Positions 28,011-39,260 of a DNA stretch of 64,000 nucleotides are shown here, piece after piece. Numbering within the stretch: the first letter of the stretch is position 1; the number at the start of each line of letters is the position of its first letter. The stretch is from Huiozyma naganishii CBS 8797. Taxonomy: Eukaryota; Ascomycota; Saccharomycetes; Saccharomycetales; Saccharomycetaceae. The notes beneath the pieces are model-generated. The model was not told the DNA's origin, ran no database searches, and was given only the letters and a program-made list of their open reading frames with translations. The position numbers were made by a program, and so were the translations under genes. Location of the stretch: assembly GCF_000348985.1 (NCBI RefSeq), contig NC_035934.1:248001-312000 (forward strand), given 5' to 3'.

Positions 28011-30863
28011 ATGGCCGAATTGAACGGGAAACGCGCGAAGCGCCCGCCCGCTTGTATTCAATGCCGGAAACGGAAAATTGGTTGTGATCGTGTGAAACCG
28101 ATCTGTGGGAATTGCCGGAAGGGGAACAAACCCAACTGTTCCTTCCCGAGTGACTCTGGACTATCCCCACAGTCTCCAGCTGCGCCGCTAGCTGTGCCCG
28201 AGACGCATCAGCACCAGCGGGCAGCTCCACCACCACGTCCGCAGCCTCAACTGCAACGGCAACGGCAACCACAGCCCCAACCACAGCCGCAAACACAACC
28301 TCAACCACAGCCTCAACGATTACCGATACTGCAGCCGCAACAGCAGCAGCATCCGAAACAGAAACTACCAAAACAACAACGTATATCACTACAACAACAA
28401 CAACAACAACAACATGTGCAGCTGTCTCAGCGGCAGCAGCAACAGCTCCGGTCAAAACATCGTTTTACGCCGCCTATCAAGCAGGACCGGTTTGTGATTC
28501 ACAAATCGTCTGCAAGGGAATCTTCCCACACTCCACCCATCAAGGAAAAACATCTCGCGAAGAATGTCCCACGTAGCTCTGATCTGTCTGCACTGCAACA
28601 GATAAAGGAGTATAACACGAAAATGGAGCTACTCAGAGTGTCAAATCAAAGGATCTTTTCAGCACCTCCCAAAAATACACCAAAAACACAATCTTACATT
28701 CCACGATCCGCAGCACCTAGACTGGAGAAGAACCCGGTTCAGTCACTGGCAAATACAAACGTTGAATTAAATTGGGTGCAAGGACCAGCGATTTTTGATC
28801 CAGCGGATACTCCGTATACACCACGCGATGCTGTTTTGACGGAACTGCCTCTCTTGCAGGCAAGATTGTTTGAATTGCAAGCTATAACGGGGAAACAACT
28901 AGACAGCACATATTTGTCTCTAGAGGACCCCTCGGTTGCGAGACCTACTGGTGAGGACTACGATGACGAAGAGGATGATGACTACGACAGTAACAATACG
29001 GACAACCGCTCGCAACGGCTCAGCACACTGGATCACCAGCAACAGCTCGGTTCGGGGGGCAAGCCCACCAGTCCACCAGCCAACTCGATCGACGAATTTA
29101 GAGATCTCGACCCGACGTTTTTGGACCCGAACGAAGTCTTCTCCATCTTTCAAAAAAATGCCAGCGTTATAGATGAAAACCCAATTTTGGATTCACCAAG
29201 TTCTATCTTCACTTTGAAGTTCCTAAGGAATAGGGACGACTTTCTCTTTAAGTTCATGGAGATTTTCCGCGGAATATATGGAGAGCATGATTGGGAAGTA
29301 AGGGATATACCTGACCCTGTTGCAAACAATATAAACGATAAATCCCTAATAAGGTTTCCCTTCCCCCTACAATGCCTGGCCGTAATAAAAAAATACATCG
29401 ACATTGTCAAAGAGAGCGGCTCCTTGATCCCGATATTGGATCCCGTTGACCTGCTGAAAGCGCTAGAAAGGGAACTGGTCAACAATCAAACATTCGTACC
29501 TAAGGACCTGACCCTCTCGCAGTTGGTCACATTCGGACTTCTTTCTCTTTGTCTGCTACTTACCTTTGAAACATTGTCTTCTACGGTGTTGATAGTACTG
29601 AAAGATGCGCAACTGGATATGTTCAAACAATTGCAACAGTTCTTGCCCTTTTTGCTAATCAACGTTCAAGTCATCAAACTTGAAGTACAAAAACGGGCAC
29701 CCTCTACGGAATCCGTAGACTATCTGAAATTTTTGGCGCTAATGAAGTACTACTACTCATTGACTTCCTTTGCCTCAAACAGAATTTCTCTAGATTTTGA
29801 CGAGGATATGCATCTGGCGCGACACCAATCCCTAAATTGTGAACAAAAGAATGAACAACAGATACAGCTTTGGAACTTCATTTGTAAAAATTATCTCAGA
29901 AGACATCTGTTCAGGGGACAGTATCCAGTCTTCACCAGTCCGGAATGTGGTTTTGGGTCAACCCCAATTGCCGACTTACTGTTTCGGAAAGAGCTGGACA
30001 TGCTGAACTCACACACGGATTTGATCAAATACTTGCAAAGCAAAGACCATATAATCTCATTAAAAAGAGTCATTTTGTCAAGAGACAGTTTGAAAACAAA
30101 GTACGCGGACTTATCTAGGAAGTGCCTGACACCCGCCTCATTAATTAATGGTGTTGTCGATTCGTTGATTTATAGAAACACCAGTCTCTACGTTTCTTAC
30201 TTCCTTCTACTACAGTACGAAGAATTAAATGACGTGGAAAATTTTGTGGAGTGTTACAAAGAGTTTTTACCTCTGATACAAGATACGATATTTTTTGTCT
30301 TCTCCAATTTGGCAAACAAGAATTTTGCAGGTTACGAGTTTCTGTTCATTAATCAGCTTTTCACGTTAATGAGTACTTTCTCCGACATGATTTTTGGTCT
30401 GTATTGCCGTGGTAACTTTGCCTACACTAATAACACAGCTTCAGAGGCGTCGGACGCTGAGCGTACAGAGACACAACAACACAGTGACCTGTGGATACTA
30501 ATATTGAGGAAACTGTTCATGTTGCTGTTTGACTATTCCAAAAACTGTAAAATAGTAAACCCGTTGTTGTTAAAGACTACAAATAAGATTGTCATAATAC
30601 TCTCATTTGATTCGATTCTAAACGATGAAACGAAAACGGAGAAGGCCGCCAACATTAAGTCCATGTTTTCTGGCACGAACAATATATTTGAACGCATCCC
30701 AATGAACCGAATCACACAGTTTAATGTCAAGATAAAATCTATATCAGAATCTCTGATTAACTCAGATTTTTATAACCGGAGGGAACCCTTTAAACCAACG
30801 GAAACAGAAACTCTTAGCGTTACAAAGGACAATTTCCAAAGATGTTACGAATCGTTTTTATGA
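28011..30863 (+). CDS. RSC3: Zn2Cys6 subunit of the RSC chromatin remodeller, Rsc3/Rsc30-type
   Basis: The N-terminus has a complete binuclear zinc cluster with Cys at 15, 18, 25, 32, 35 and 43, in the order typical of Rsc3/Rsc30 (ACIQCRKRKIGCDRVKPIC). A Gln/Pro-rich insert spans roughly residues 60-150. The rest matches Rsc3: LNWVQGPAIF, the motif FRDLDPTFLDPNEVF and, later, a helix-rich C-terminal domain with SNLANKNFAGYEF. Rsc3 binds CGCG elements and targets RSC to promoters. At 950 aa it is longer than S. cerevisiae Rsc3 (885), mostly from the Gln-rich insert. RSC30 (YHR056C) is the duplicate in S. cerevisiae, so this could stand for either. Confidence 0.92.
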   Translation: MAELNGKRAKRPPACIQCRKRKIGCDRVKPICGNCRKGNKPNCSFPSDSGLSPQSPAAPLAVPETHQHQRAAPPPRPQPQLQRQRQPQPQPQPQTQPQPQPQRLPILQPQQQQHPKQKLPKQQRISLQQQQQQQHVQLSQRQQQQLRSKHRFTPPIKQDRFVIHKSSARESSHTPPIKEKHLAKNVPRSSDLSALQQIKEYNTKMELLRVSNQRIFSAPPKNTPKTQSYIPRSAAPRLEKNPVQSLANTNVELNWVQGPAIFDPADTPYTPRDAVLTELPLLQARLFELQAITGKQLDSTYLSLEDPSVARPTGEDYDDEEDDDYDSNNTDNRSQRLSTLDHQQQLGSGGKPTSPPANSIDEFRDLDPTFLDPNEVFSIFQKNASVIDENPILDSPSSIFTLKFLRNRDDFLFKFMEIFRGIYGEHDWEVRDIPDPVANNINDKSLIRFPFPLQCLAVIKKYIDIVKESGSLIPILDPVDLLKALERELVNNQTFVPKDLTLSQLVTFGLLSLCLLLTFETLSSTVLIVLKDAQLDMFKQLQQFLPFLLINVQVIKLEVQKRAPSTESVDYLKFLALMKYYYSLTSFASNRISLDFDEDMHLARHQSLNCEQKNEQQIQLWNFICKNYLRRHLFRGQYPVFTSPECGFGSTPIADLLFRKELDMLNSHTDLIKYLQSKDHIISLKRVILSRDSLKTKYADLSRKCLTPASLINGVVDSLIYRNTSLYVSYFLLLQYEELNDVENFVECYKEFLPLIQDTIFFVFSNLANKNFAGYEFLFINQLFTLMSTFSDMIFGLYCRGNFAYTNNTASEASDAERTETQQHSDLWILILRKLFMLLFDYSKNCKIVNPLLLKTTNKIVIILSFDSILNDETKTEKAANIKSMFSGTNNIFERIPMNRITQFNVKIKSISESLINSDFYNRREPFKPTETETLSVTKDNFQRCYESFL
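28206..28450 (+). repeat. CAR-rich (Gln/Pro) low-complexity segment in RSC3
   Basis: Mixed CAG, CAA and CCN codons form a long Gln/Pro-rich stretch including a block of eight Gln. It accounts for most of the extra length over the S. cerevisiae protein. Its opposite strand gives a spurious long open frame. Confidence 0.85.
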
Positions 30864-31011
30864 GGAGCTTGATTAAACAACTATTTTTTGGAGGAACCAA
30901 GACTAACTTGAATAGTGTATGGGAAGCAAAAGGTTCATATTTAAGTACAATGTATAAACTGTTGTAATACAAGAAATCATACACTAAATAATATGCAAAA
31001 GTGGCTGCTGC

Positions 31012-31674
31012 TCAAAGGAATGCCCCAATGGTATAGCCAACAAACGCACCTAAGTACGTACCTACGATAACAGGAATGGGCCAGGCTTGCCAATCCCGGT
31101 CCCAATCTAATGGGATCACAATACAGCTTATCCAGCCACCTACTACTATCGCGATGAAATATTTCCTCCATATAGTTACTTTGAAGTCGCAATTGACCAC
31201 AGAGTAAAGTGCTGGGAACGCCAAGAAGCTAGAATGCAACGCCATCAACCAAGTCGATCTTAAATGCTCTACTAGTGGAGCACCCAGTAAAATAGCAATA
31301 GCCATAGCAGGGATACTCATAGCAACTGACCCAACAATTGAAAGTAACAGCAATGTAGTGTTCATCTTCAACCTTTTCTTACCATATATCGTACTCTTGT
31401 TGAACTGGAATATTAGATATAGAATCTGCATAGGGATCAAACCGAGCAGCAATTGCTCGCCATTGTAATTCTTGGAAACCTTTATGTAAAAGATCAAAAG
31501 CCCTATAAGATGCCACGGGATTGTCAACGGCGTCTTCCGGACAAAAACTGGTGGGTTCGTGGACATAAAGTCGGTTTTCTTCTTGTTGGTAGATTTGCTA
31601 ATGGTGGTGTCATCAGAAAAGGTAACAGTTTTCTTGACGCCACTCTTCTTTTTGTTCCTCAACTGGGCAGTCAT
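31012..31674 (-). CDS. GPI11: GPI ethanolamine-phosphate transferase subunit Gpi11 (PIG-F)
   Basis: The 220-aa protein matches Gpi11 (219 aa): a basic cytosolic N-terminus (KKKSGVKKTVTFSDD), then about six hydrophobic segments, and a conserved C-terminal stretch SCIVIPLDWDRDWQAWPIPV, a hallmark of PIG-F proteins. It partners Gpi7/Gpi13 in adding ethanolamine phosphate to GPI precursors in the ER. It is tandem with and downstream of CFT1, the same pair as YDR301W/YDR302W. Confidence 0.95.
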   Translation of the reverse strand: MTAQLRNKKKSGVKKTVTFSDDTTISKSTNKKKTDFMSTNPPVFVRKTPLTIPWHLIGLLIFYIKVSKNYNGEQLLLGLIPMQILYLIFQFNKSTIYGKKRLKMNTTLLLLSIVGSVAMSIPAMAIAILLGAPLVEHLRSTWLMALHSSFLAFPALYSVVNCDFKVTIWRKYFIAIVVGGWISCIVIPLDWDRDWQAWPIPVIVGTYLGAFVGYTIGAFL

Positions 31675-31892
31675 ATTTGATAGAGTGACTTAGCTGTACT
31701 CCTATTGCCCCGCAATTTGCAACGCAATTAAAGTAGTGTTCTCTTCTTAGCCATCAAAGTAAGTACATTTTTTTCTCTTGTTTTGTTTTGAATATTTATA
31801 AATTCGAGTGAGAGTAGGTTCATCAGATATCGATGAACTCAAACGTTCGGACTTGGTATGCGCGTTTCTTCTTTTTATACATCCAAGAATAA

Positions 31893-34800
31893 CTAGTTAT
31901 TACAAAGTGCCTTGAGTGAAAACTCGAGGTTGATAACGTCCCTCCATATATCAAAGTGTGCTCTTTTCCCTAATTTATGAGCCAAGGTTGTCCTCTTTGG
32001 AATAGACATTGCACAGAACTGCTTGACTACGTTATAGTCCAACATGGGCCGCAACAAATGGCTGGTTTGGTAGTAATCATTAGAAAGTCTCTCCATTTTT
32101 GGGTTGATACCAGCCAATGGGGTTTCCTTATCTATTATTTGCTGTTGGACGACGTACAATCTTCTGTAAACGGTCTCAGGTACTGGCATCACCTTGAAAA
32201 GGGAACCATCTGCTTGACCACCAATTACTTGATATGACTGAATTGCAGGGTTCAGTGGTCCATCGACGAAAAGCTCGTTTTTTGGGATTAAGCGGGTGCA
32301 GGAGGTCGTTGAATACATGTTGAAACTGGAGCAATGGATCAACCTTTGACCAGAAAGCGAGTTTGGTTCATCAGGGGCGTATTTTAACACATGCAGTATA
32401 TCATTTCTATCGATGAGGGTAAAGTATAGGTCGCCACCATTCACCAGGAACTCTAACGACAAAGTCTCAAATTTCAAGACGCTTCTTCCAAGAGGAATCA
32501 TTCTGTAAGGTTCTGCATCGAACCCAACAAGTTGGATTCCCTGCATTGCGTCACCTATGATCAGTAAATTACCAAAACTTTTCATGTCAGCGGTGAACAA
32601 CGGGATGTCTAAAAACGCCACTGGCACAACAGAGTTATCCTCTTGAGCATCCCGGACCATCAACTTTTGGCTTTGACTAATAACAAACCGACCGCTGATG
32701 TCACAGACACTAGTAACGGCAGACCTCAGCTCTTCTTTGAAAAATTGCTTTATTTTGTAGTTTGTGTCGGGCTTCCCTGGTTCCGGAACCACTTCAGCAA
32801 TGTCATACATTTGGAAAGATCCAGTAGCGGGCAAATCTTCGGTACCTACGAACGACGTGCCGACAACCACATATTCGATCTTCCTTTTCGTTCTGGAGTT
32901 TAATTGGATAAACATGGACTTTATATCGTTTACTAGGGAATCAGGTTCAAAATCAATTTTGTCAATGACACTCCACGTTGTTGGATTTATCAACAAAAGG
33001 CCACTTTGAACACTTTTAGCGTGCGGAGCATCGTCTACAATACCAACTGGAACTACCTCACCATCTTCCCCCTTAGCAACAAAGTCAATTTCCCTGCTGT
33101 ATGACACAATGTATGTTTTAGTGCGCTCATGATACGCGACATTGGTTAACGTCATATAATTTTCCATCACACTGTTAATTGTGACACGTTTCAATGGTAT
33201 CTTGTTGCCATAGTAAACGTCAGAACAATCTAATGTATACACCCTCGCATTCTTGATATCATCAACGCACATAATCGACTTATTTCCCCAGGTGGTCATA
33301 GAGACTAGGGGAATATTAGCAAACTGGAAGACTCTAGGAACAGAGTCATCCTCTTTGATTAATAGGTATGGGACTTTACCGGTTACGAATATTACCGAAT
33401 ATCCATTATAATCAGGAACGTAGTGCATAATCCTCTCGATTGAACTAACACCCTTTGCGTACGCATTGTCAGGTGCGCCTGTTACGGGAAGATTGTTTCT
33501 CAAAGAGTCCTTAAAAAAGCGACTGGATCGTGTGGCTGATTTTCGGTATTGGTATATCTCACCACCAAATGTTAAGACAGTCAGATACTCCGTCTTGACA
33601 TCCTGACCTAGTTTGTTGATCATGATCTGTTTGATGGAAGGGTCAGGTATAATTTCGTTGGGCAACTGATAAGTGCATATGAACAATTGCTCATTCAACC
33701 CGTCTATCCCATTCAACTCGAAAACACAATCATTATGATTTTTTGTAAAAGTTATGATCTTGTTATCCGCCGTGACAAAGGTGAATAGCATCTGCTCTTC
33801 ATCGGGGTCCTCGATCGTCGGCAGCAGTTCATTGCACATATTACTCTTTAGAATAAGACCCGAAGTGATGACCATTTCTTTCAACACCTCTGGCAAATCT
33901 ATCTTGATCAATTTCTTTTTATGTTTGCTCTCCAACTCAAAAATCATAATATCTCCTCGAGACAGCGTAATCAACAGGTACGGGTCCATCACGGAAACGT
34001 GCACTACTTCATAATTAAATTTATTCAAAAACAGCCTTCTGAAGTTAGTGTCGTACAAGTACAAGTGATTTGTTGTCACTTGTACGATACGTTTTTCTCC
34101 ACCAAACATGGAAATGTAGACGGTAGTAGCATCTCTTCTAAGACGTCCTTGTTTGTACAGAGCAAAATTGTTTTCAATTTCGTAGATGTCACTTTTAGTC
34201 TTTGTAGAATCAGTCGTGATAAGATACTTATCCCTGTTCTTGACCTTTAGATTCCAAATTTGGGTCACACTAATAAATTTCAGAGCCAACTCCACTTCCG
34301 GTTGAACACTTATCTGACCGACCATCAGATTTGATCCAGTACCATTACCACAAGTCGCTACCAATGAGTACTCTCCCTTGTTCGGATTAGGGAGACCCTT
34401 GATAACTGGTTGAACAGATGATGCCTCACCTATCACTAAGGACGTTACAGGTCCTATATTTCTCAAACACGACATCATTTCGATGTCAAAGGGTTGTACG
34501 GTGTGAACAACAGCGTTGTCGTTATTGACGCTAGCATTTTTATCATGTGCTCCGTCATCACCATATAGGTCGTCCTCATCTTCATCCTCATCCTCGACTT
34601 TACCTAAACCGCTCTCTGATGATGTCTGTTTATATTCATGCCTTGTTTCGATAGCAGATCGTATATTATTCAGTCGTACAACTAAAGAGTCTCCAGTTTG
34701 GAACCCAATAAACAGATTAATATTGATGTTATGTTTTGATTCATCAATTCTGGTGATACAAGTTGGGTGTAAGTTGTGGACGAAAATATCGTTCACAATT

Positions 34801-35930
34801 GGAAGATTTATCATGTCAAATTTAGTCATTAATCTACCTTCGAATTCCAACTGAATGTAGTAGAGGTTTGAAGACTCGTCCATAAGTAATAATATCTCAT
34901 CCGCCCCACCAGACTCTTTTGTTGGTGCAGACCATAAGCTTTTCACAAGGTCTTTATTTAAGGTAATCTGTTGATCTGTGTGATCTACAACCCTCACTTT
35001 CCTTAAACTAGCATCTGCATAGGAATTCAAAAATATTGCGCTCTGCAAAACTCCGGTGTTATCAATATAAGATACTTCATTGGAACCCAAAAGTACACAC
35101 CCATTCCATGTGGGAATAAGGGTATGACTATCCCACGGTAAACCCTCCAATTTCGTAATTACCGTACCTTCAAGTTCACTTACAGCGATGTTGAGACTAA
35201 TAACCAGAAATTTCGTTGGCAGGGGATTCAATTGTAGGTTGCCTGCCCATGTGAGCTTTGGTTGATACAGTATACCCAGGGTTGGTCTAGAGAAATTTCG
35301 CAAAAACTGAATATCCACTACGTTTTCTATCGTAGAATCCAGTTTTTTGGAGTCGGTGATTATGCTGGGAAGAGTGAGATTTGTAGAAGCACTCTCAAGC
35401 TTCAGCTTCTTAACGTTTGGTCCATCCTCCATATTATAGTTATCCTCCTCTTCCTCTTCCTCTCCGTAGTCCTCCTCCTCCTGCTGCTGAGAGAAGGGTA
35501 AAATAACAATATTATCATTATTGAAGAGTAAAGCGCAGCGATTTTGTGGGTCTATTCTCAGTTCCGTTTTTTTTGCTAGTTCAATGAAAGAGTTAGCTTT
35601 GAACTTCTCTTCGTAATAATGTAAGCTGATTGTCTCTAAAGAGTTATTTAGGGAGTTAAACTTGACAATTGACAGTTTACAATTGCCAATACCCAGTAAC
35701 AAATAATTCAGTCCCGTGTTCTCCACAGAACCAACCAGGGCCAAATCAGTAATCCTAGCCTGAAGTTTAAACTCATGGGTCAACAGAAGTTTACCCGACT
35801 CGGTAACCTTGTAGATCGACAGCAGATTAGTTCGAACAATCAGCAATTCTACATAATCTGCTGTGGTAAAATGGCCTGTGACACTGTGAGAAACAACGGT
35901 AGCCTCTGTAATATCATCATACACGTTCAT
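31893..35930 (-). CDS. CFT1: Cleavage and polyadenylation factor subunit Cft1 (CPSF160)
   Basis: The 1345-aa product is the size of Cft1 (1357). It shows the CPSF160/DDB1 beta-propeller layout, with an acidic insert (about residues 145-165 and 440-460) and the conserved C-terminal CPSF-A domain (VGFDAEPYRMIPLGRS; DRNDILHVLKY). It binds pre-mRNA near the poly(A) site within CPF. Divergent from PRO1 with about 200 bp between starts, as in S. cerevisiae. Confidence 0.96.
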   Translation of the reverse strand: MNVYDDITEATVVSHSVTGHFTTADYVELLIVRTNLLSIYKVTESGKLLLTHEFKLQARITDLALVGSVENTGLNYLLLGIGNCKLSIVKFNSLNNSLETISLHYYEEKFKANSFIELAKKTELRIDPQNRCALLFNNDNIVILPFSQQQEEEDYGEEEEEEDNYNMEDGPNVKKLKLESASTNLTLPSIITDSKKLDSTIENVVDIQFLRNFSRPTLGILYQPKLTWAGNLQLNPLPTKFLVISLNIAVSELEGTVITKLEGLPWDSHTLIPTWNGCVLLGSNEVSYIDNTGVLQSAIFLNSYADASLRKVRVVDHTDQQITLNKDLVKSLWSAPTKESGGADEILLLMDESSNLYYIQLEFEGRLMTKFDMINLPIVNDIFVHNLHPTCITRIDESKHNININLFIGFQTGDSLVVRLNNIRSAIETRHEYKQTSSESGLGKVEDEDEDEDDLYGDDGAHDKNASVNNDNAVVHTVQPFDIEMMSCLRNIGPVTSLVIGEASSVQPVIKGLPNPNKGEYSLVATCGNGTGSNLMVGQISVQPEVELALKFISVTQIWNLKVKNRDKYLITTDSTKTKSDIYEIENNFALYKQGRLRRDATTVYISMFGGEKRIVQVTTNHLYLYDTNFRRLFLNKFNYEVVHVSVMDPYLLITLSRGDIMIFELESKHKKKLIKIDLPEVLKEMVITSGLILKSNMCNELLPTIEDPDEEQMLFTFVTADNKIITFTKNHNDCVFELNGIDGLNEQLFICTYQLPNEIIPDPSIKQIMINKLGQDVKTEYLTVLTFGGEIYQYRKSATRSSRFFKDSLRNNLPVTGAPDNAYAKGVSSIERIMHYVPDYNGYSVIFVTGKVPYLLIKEDDSVPRVFQFANIPLVSMTTWGNKSIMCVDDIKNARVYTLDCSDVYYGNKIPLKRVTINSVMENYMTLTNVAYHERTKTYIVSYSREIDFVAKGEDGEVVPVGIVDDAPHAKSVQSGLLLINPTTWSVIDKIDFEPDSLVNDIKSMFIQLNSRTKRKIEYVVVGTSFVGTEDLPATGSFQMYDIAEVVPEPGKPDTNYKIKQFFKEELRSAVTSVCDISGRFVISQSQKLMVRDAQEDNSVVPVAFLDIPLFTADMKSFGNLLIIGDAMQGIQLVGFDAEPYRMIPLGRSVLKFETLSLEFLVNGGDLYFTLIDRNDILHVLKYAPDEPNSLSGQRLIHCSSFNMYSTTSCTRLIPKNELFVDGPLNPAIQSYQVIGGQADGSLFKVMPVPETVYRRLYVVQQQIIDKETPLAGINPKMERLSNDYYQTSHLLRPMLDYNVVKQFCAMSIPKRTTLAHKLGKRAHFDIWRDVINLEFSLKALCNN

Positions 35931-36128
35931 TTGTTACCAAAGCAACCCCGTCGGAAGATGATCAGTACTGGCTGGATATATTCAGATTAAGACAGCAGTT
36001 CCCTGTTCCGTTGAAGTATATATGTTTGCTTGAATAAGTGAAAAATTTTGGATTTTTTTGAACTTTTCTCGAAGAAGATGACAGTGCTAAAGATTTGGTC
36101 AACCTGGTCAAAAACTACCAGTACAAAA

Positions 36129-37412
36129 ATGGCGGAAAAGAAGACTTATACACTTGTCATTAAATTGGGCTCTTCATCTTTAGTCGATGAAAAAACTAAG
36201 GAGCCAAAATTGGCCACAATGTCTCTCATTGTGGAGACCGTTGTGAGGTTGAGAAGGATGGGTCATCGCGTGATTATTGTATCTAGTGGTGGGATTGCCA
36301 TTGGTTTGAGAGCGATGAATTTGCCCAAGAGACCTAAGAACCTAGCTGAAGTACAGGCAATTGCTGCTGTTGGGCAAGGAAGACTGATTGGAAGGTGGGA
36401 TTTGTTATTTTCGCAATTTGGCCAAAGAATTGCTCAAATTCTTCTGACCAGAAATGACATTGTCGACTGGACACAATTCAAGAATGCCCAGAATACAATG
36501 TCCGAACTGCTGAATATGGGTGTTGTCCCAATCGTAAATGAAAACGATACTTTGTCCGTTAGCGAGATTAAGTTTGGTGATAATGATACTCTATCGGCTA
36601 TCACTGCTGCTCTAATAAACGCCGACTATTTATTCCTGCTCACCGATGTTGACTGTCTGTACACTGACAATCCCAGAACCAACCCAGAAGCAAAGCCAAT
36701 CTTAGTTGTTCCAGACTTGAGTATGGGATTGCCTGGCGTCAATACCTCGAGTGGATCGGGATCTGATGTCGGCACCGGCGGTATGCGGACCAAGATTGTT
36801 GCTGCGGAGTTGGCTACCAATGCTGGGGTCCACACCATTATCATGAAATCTTCTCAGCCATCGAACATCTCTACTATTGTTGAATACATGCAAACCTTGG
36901 ATTTGGAAAACGAGAGCAACGGGAAACCTGTATGCGATTCCTCCACAGACCTCATTAAATTGCAAGAAAAGGAGCTGGCCAGATTACAAAAACTTCATGT
37001 TCCTTTATACACTAAATTCATTGCAAACGACAACAACCATCATTTGAAGAACAGGGACTTTTGGATTCTTCATGGGTTAGTCACGAAAGGTGCGGTAGTC
37101 ATTGATGAGGGAGCATATAATGCATTGACAAGAAAAGAAAAAGCTGGATTATTGCCTGCTGGTATTATACAGGTCGAAGATACATTCCATGAATTGGAAT
37201 GTGTGGATTTGAAAGTTGGTAAAAGATTGGCTTCTGGAGAGTTGGACGTTTCTGTTCCCCTGAAAACTGTAGGCAGGGCCAGGTGTAACTACACAAGTTC
37301 CGAGATCTCTAAGATAAAAGGTCTGCAAAGTATTGATATTGAGGAGGCATTGGGTTATTCGCTTGGTGAATACGTTGCACAGAGGGAAAATTTGGCTTTC
37401 CCCCCACACTGA
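36129..37412 (+). CDS. PRO1: Gamma-glutamyl kinase Pro1
   Basis: From ATG 36129 the protein is 427 aa (S. cerevisiae 428). The amino-acid-kinase domain begins [11 protein letters not shown] and contains [10 protein letters not shown], the NENDTLS substrate loop and [17 protein letters not shown] closes the domain, and a C-terminal PUA-like domain follows ([14 protein letters not shown]). It makes glutamyl phosphate, the first step of proline synthesis, and is usually feedback-inhibited by proline. An in-frame ATG at 36078 would add 17 residues; the downstream one fits the family better. Confidence 0.96.
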   Translation: MAEKKTYTLVIKLGSSSLVDEKTKEPKLATMSLIVETVVRLRRMGHRVIIVSSGGIAIGLRAMNLPKRPKNLAEVQAIAAVGQGRLIGRWDLLFSQFGQRIAQILLTRNDIVDWTQFKNAQNTMSELLNMGVVPIVNENDTLSVSEIKFGDNDTLSAITAALINADYLFLLTDVDCLYTDNPRTNPEAKPILVVPDLSMGLPGVNTSSGSGSDVGTGGMRTKIVAAELATNAGVHTIIMKSSQPSNISTIVEYMQTLDLENESNGKPVCDSSTDLIKLQEKELARLQKLHVPLYTKFIANDNNHHLKNRDFWILHGLVTKGAVVIDEGAYNALTRKEKAGLLPAGIIQVEDTFHELECVDLKVGKRLASGELDVSVPLKTVGRARCNYTSSEISKIKGLQSIDIEEALGYSLGEYVAQRENLAFPPH

Positions 37413-37572
37413 AACATCCATCTTCCTCGAAAAAAATTTCTTTCAATTTATGTTACACAGTTTGATGTATGTATTTATGACTTGATATAACTCTATAATA
37501 GACGCCCATCTTTGATGGTGAGAATGAACCTTGGCGGTGATGGATAAACAACAACAAAAAATATTAATCGAT

Positions 37573-39171
37573 TTAACCAAAGATTTGTATGTCATCATTT
37601 CTGAGGGATTCGTCAATTTGTTCGTTTTTTTCTTCCGTACCACTCCCTTCTTCGTCACCCTCGTTGAAGTTAATTTTCTGACCCAGTAACCCATTAAAGA
37701 ATTCGTCAATCTGTTCATCCGACCACTTGTAGCCGTTGTTGACCGGTGCCTCATAGCTTACGATGGGATCCTGGATTGAAAAGTTCAGTTTCCTCCCCTT
37801 GGAGGCCTTCGTGTCGATGTTTTTCTTCATTTTGTTATTCGTGCTTGACTTTAAAGTAATCGCGGCTTCTGAATTGACGTTACTCGAGAGTTTCTTATCT
37901 ATCAGGTCATTCAATAACACACGGTAGAAATCTTCATCGTCGAAAATATATGGATTCTCGACGGTATCCAGGGACACGTTATCCTTTCTCCTTGGATCAT
38001 AGTTTTGAGGGATATCCAAGTTTTCTTCCTCATCCTCTTGGGTCTGCTGTGCAGCAGGTTGATTTGTCGCATCAATTAAAGACAATTCGCCCTTTTCCCA
38101 ATCACTGGCAAAATTTATGGGGACGACGTTCCTTCTATTCAACCTAGTACGTTTGACCAGACGTGGAATGTCGCCTAATTGATTTTCCACTTGCACATTT
38201 GCCGGTTGATTGATGGCTTTGAATTTGTTTGACGACAAGACTTTGTTACCGGAGGTCGAGTCAATCTTTTGTGACCATTTGTGGAGTACTGTGTCTCTAT
38301 AATCCTTCAACTCTTTGTTTAGATATTCTGTTTGGTTCTCCACGCTGTCATGCTTCCTCTTCTTTGAAGGGGCATCCTCTTGTGATATGTGAACTCCCTC
38401 TTGAAACTCGGTTCTAAAATCCAGAAACTGGGTTAAAAGAGTGTTCATCAGCTTTTGATTCTTTTTCAGCAATTTCTTAGTCTTTGACGATTGAGAGTCC
38501 TTCCAAGATTGTTTGGTCAGGGGTAAAATGTTACTGTTGTGAAGAGCCTTCTGTAGGTTAATTCTCAAGTCTATGATTTTGTCGAAGAATATGTTTTGTT
38601 GCAAGATCGCGTGGCCCTTTAGGGAATCCTTCTTGGCAGTTTGGGATAGTCTATTGACCGATGACTGTGTTTCCCTTTGAATCAACTGGGCCAGTTTCTG
38701 TCTTGCCACGGCCGTATCCTCTTTCTCCTCCAATTCCGCACTCGAATCATCGTCAGCAGAATCGTTTCCCAGCTCTTCCTCAGAGTCTGTCCTTAGAGAA
38801 ACACCACTTTCGGAGTCCTCGTCACTTTCGCCATCCTCACTCTCACTTTCGCCACTGTCACCACTCTCGTTGTACAATGTCTCCCTAGAGCTCTTGACAC
38901 CAGTGTACTGACCGCCTTGAACAAGCCCGTCCTTCTTCATTTCCTCTCTCAATTTGGACTTCCCGACAGGCACGTAGTGCTCTGTACGCCGCCTTGCCTC
39001 ATCATCATCGTCACTGTCATCACCGTCACTACCACCATCGCCACTGCCGTCACTCTCCTCACCGTGCTCGCGATGCTCAAAGACGCCCAATTCCGCATTC
39101 TCGATATCCACATCGGCCACAGCAGGCCTATTCGCCTTCCTGGCAATCTTTTCTCCCAACGACTTACCCAT
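37573..39171 (-). CDS. BFR2: Small-subunit processome protein Bfr2 (AATF)
   Basis: The 532-aa product equals Bfr2 (534). It has an acidic low-complexity N-terminal third, a coiled-coil-rich AATF-type centre (SILQ-like AILQQNIFFDKIIDLRINLQKAL), and the conserved C-terminal TRAUB domain (NYDPRRKDN, NPYIFDDEDFYRVLLNDLID, NIDTKASKGRKLN), ending DDIQIFG exactly as in the orthologue. It acts in early 18S pre-rRNA processing in the nucleolus. The frame is open upstream to 39249 without an ATG-consistent start; ATG 39171 gives MGKSLGEKI. PAC and RRPE sites lie in the promoter. Confidence 0.95.
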   Translation of the reverse strand: MGKSLGEKIARKANRPAVADVDIENAELGVFEHREHGEESDGSGDGGSDGDDSDDDDEARRRTEHYVPVGKSKLREEMKKDGLVQGGQYTGVKSSRETLYNESGDSGESESEDGESDEDSESGVSLRTDSEEELGNDSADDDSSAELEEKEDTAVARQKLAQLIQRETQSSVNRLSQTAKKDSLKGHAILQQNIFFDKIIDLRINLQKALHNSNILPLTKQSWKDSQSSKTKKLLKKNQKLMNTLLTQFLDFRTEFQEGVHISQEDAPSKKRKHDSVENQTEYLNKELKDYRDTVLHKWSQKIDSTSGNKVLSSNKFKAINQPANVQVENQLGDIPRLVKRTRLNRRNVVPINFASDWEKGELSLIDATNQPAAQQTQEDEEENLDIPQNYDPRRKDNVSLDTVENPYIFDDEDFYRVLLNDLIDKKLSSNVNSEAAITLKSSTNNKMKKNIDTKASKGRKLNFSIQDPIVSYEAPVNNGYKWSDEQIDEFFNGLLGQKINFNEGDEEGSGTEEKNEQIDESLRNDDIQIFG

Positions 39172-39260
39172 ATTGTCCTGATACAATAGCCCAAACCACA
39201 GAATACAGCAACACACACCCTCTCCCTCTCCCTCTGCTCCCAAACACACGTCTCTTCGAA

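Noticed and set aside
27718..28023. 101-codon frame with hydrophobic start before RSC3, considered as CPR5 remnant or small membrane protein
   Set aside because: No cyclophilin motifs; runs into the RSC3 start and has no conserved feature.
28009..28455. 148-codon Val/Ala-rich minus-strand frame
   Set aside because: Antisense of the CAR-repeat region of RSC3; low-complexity artefact.
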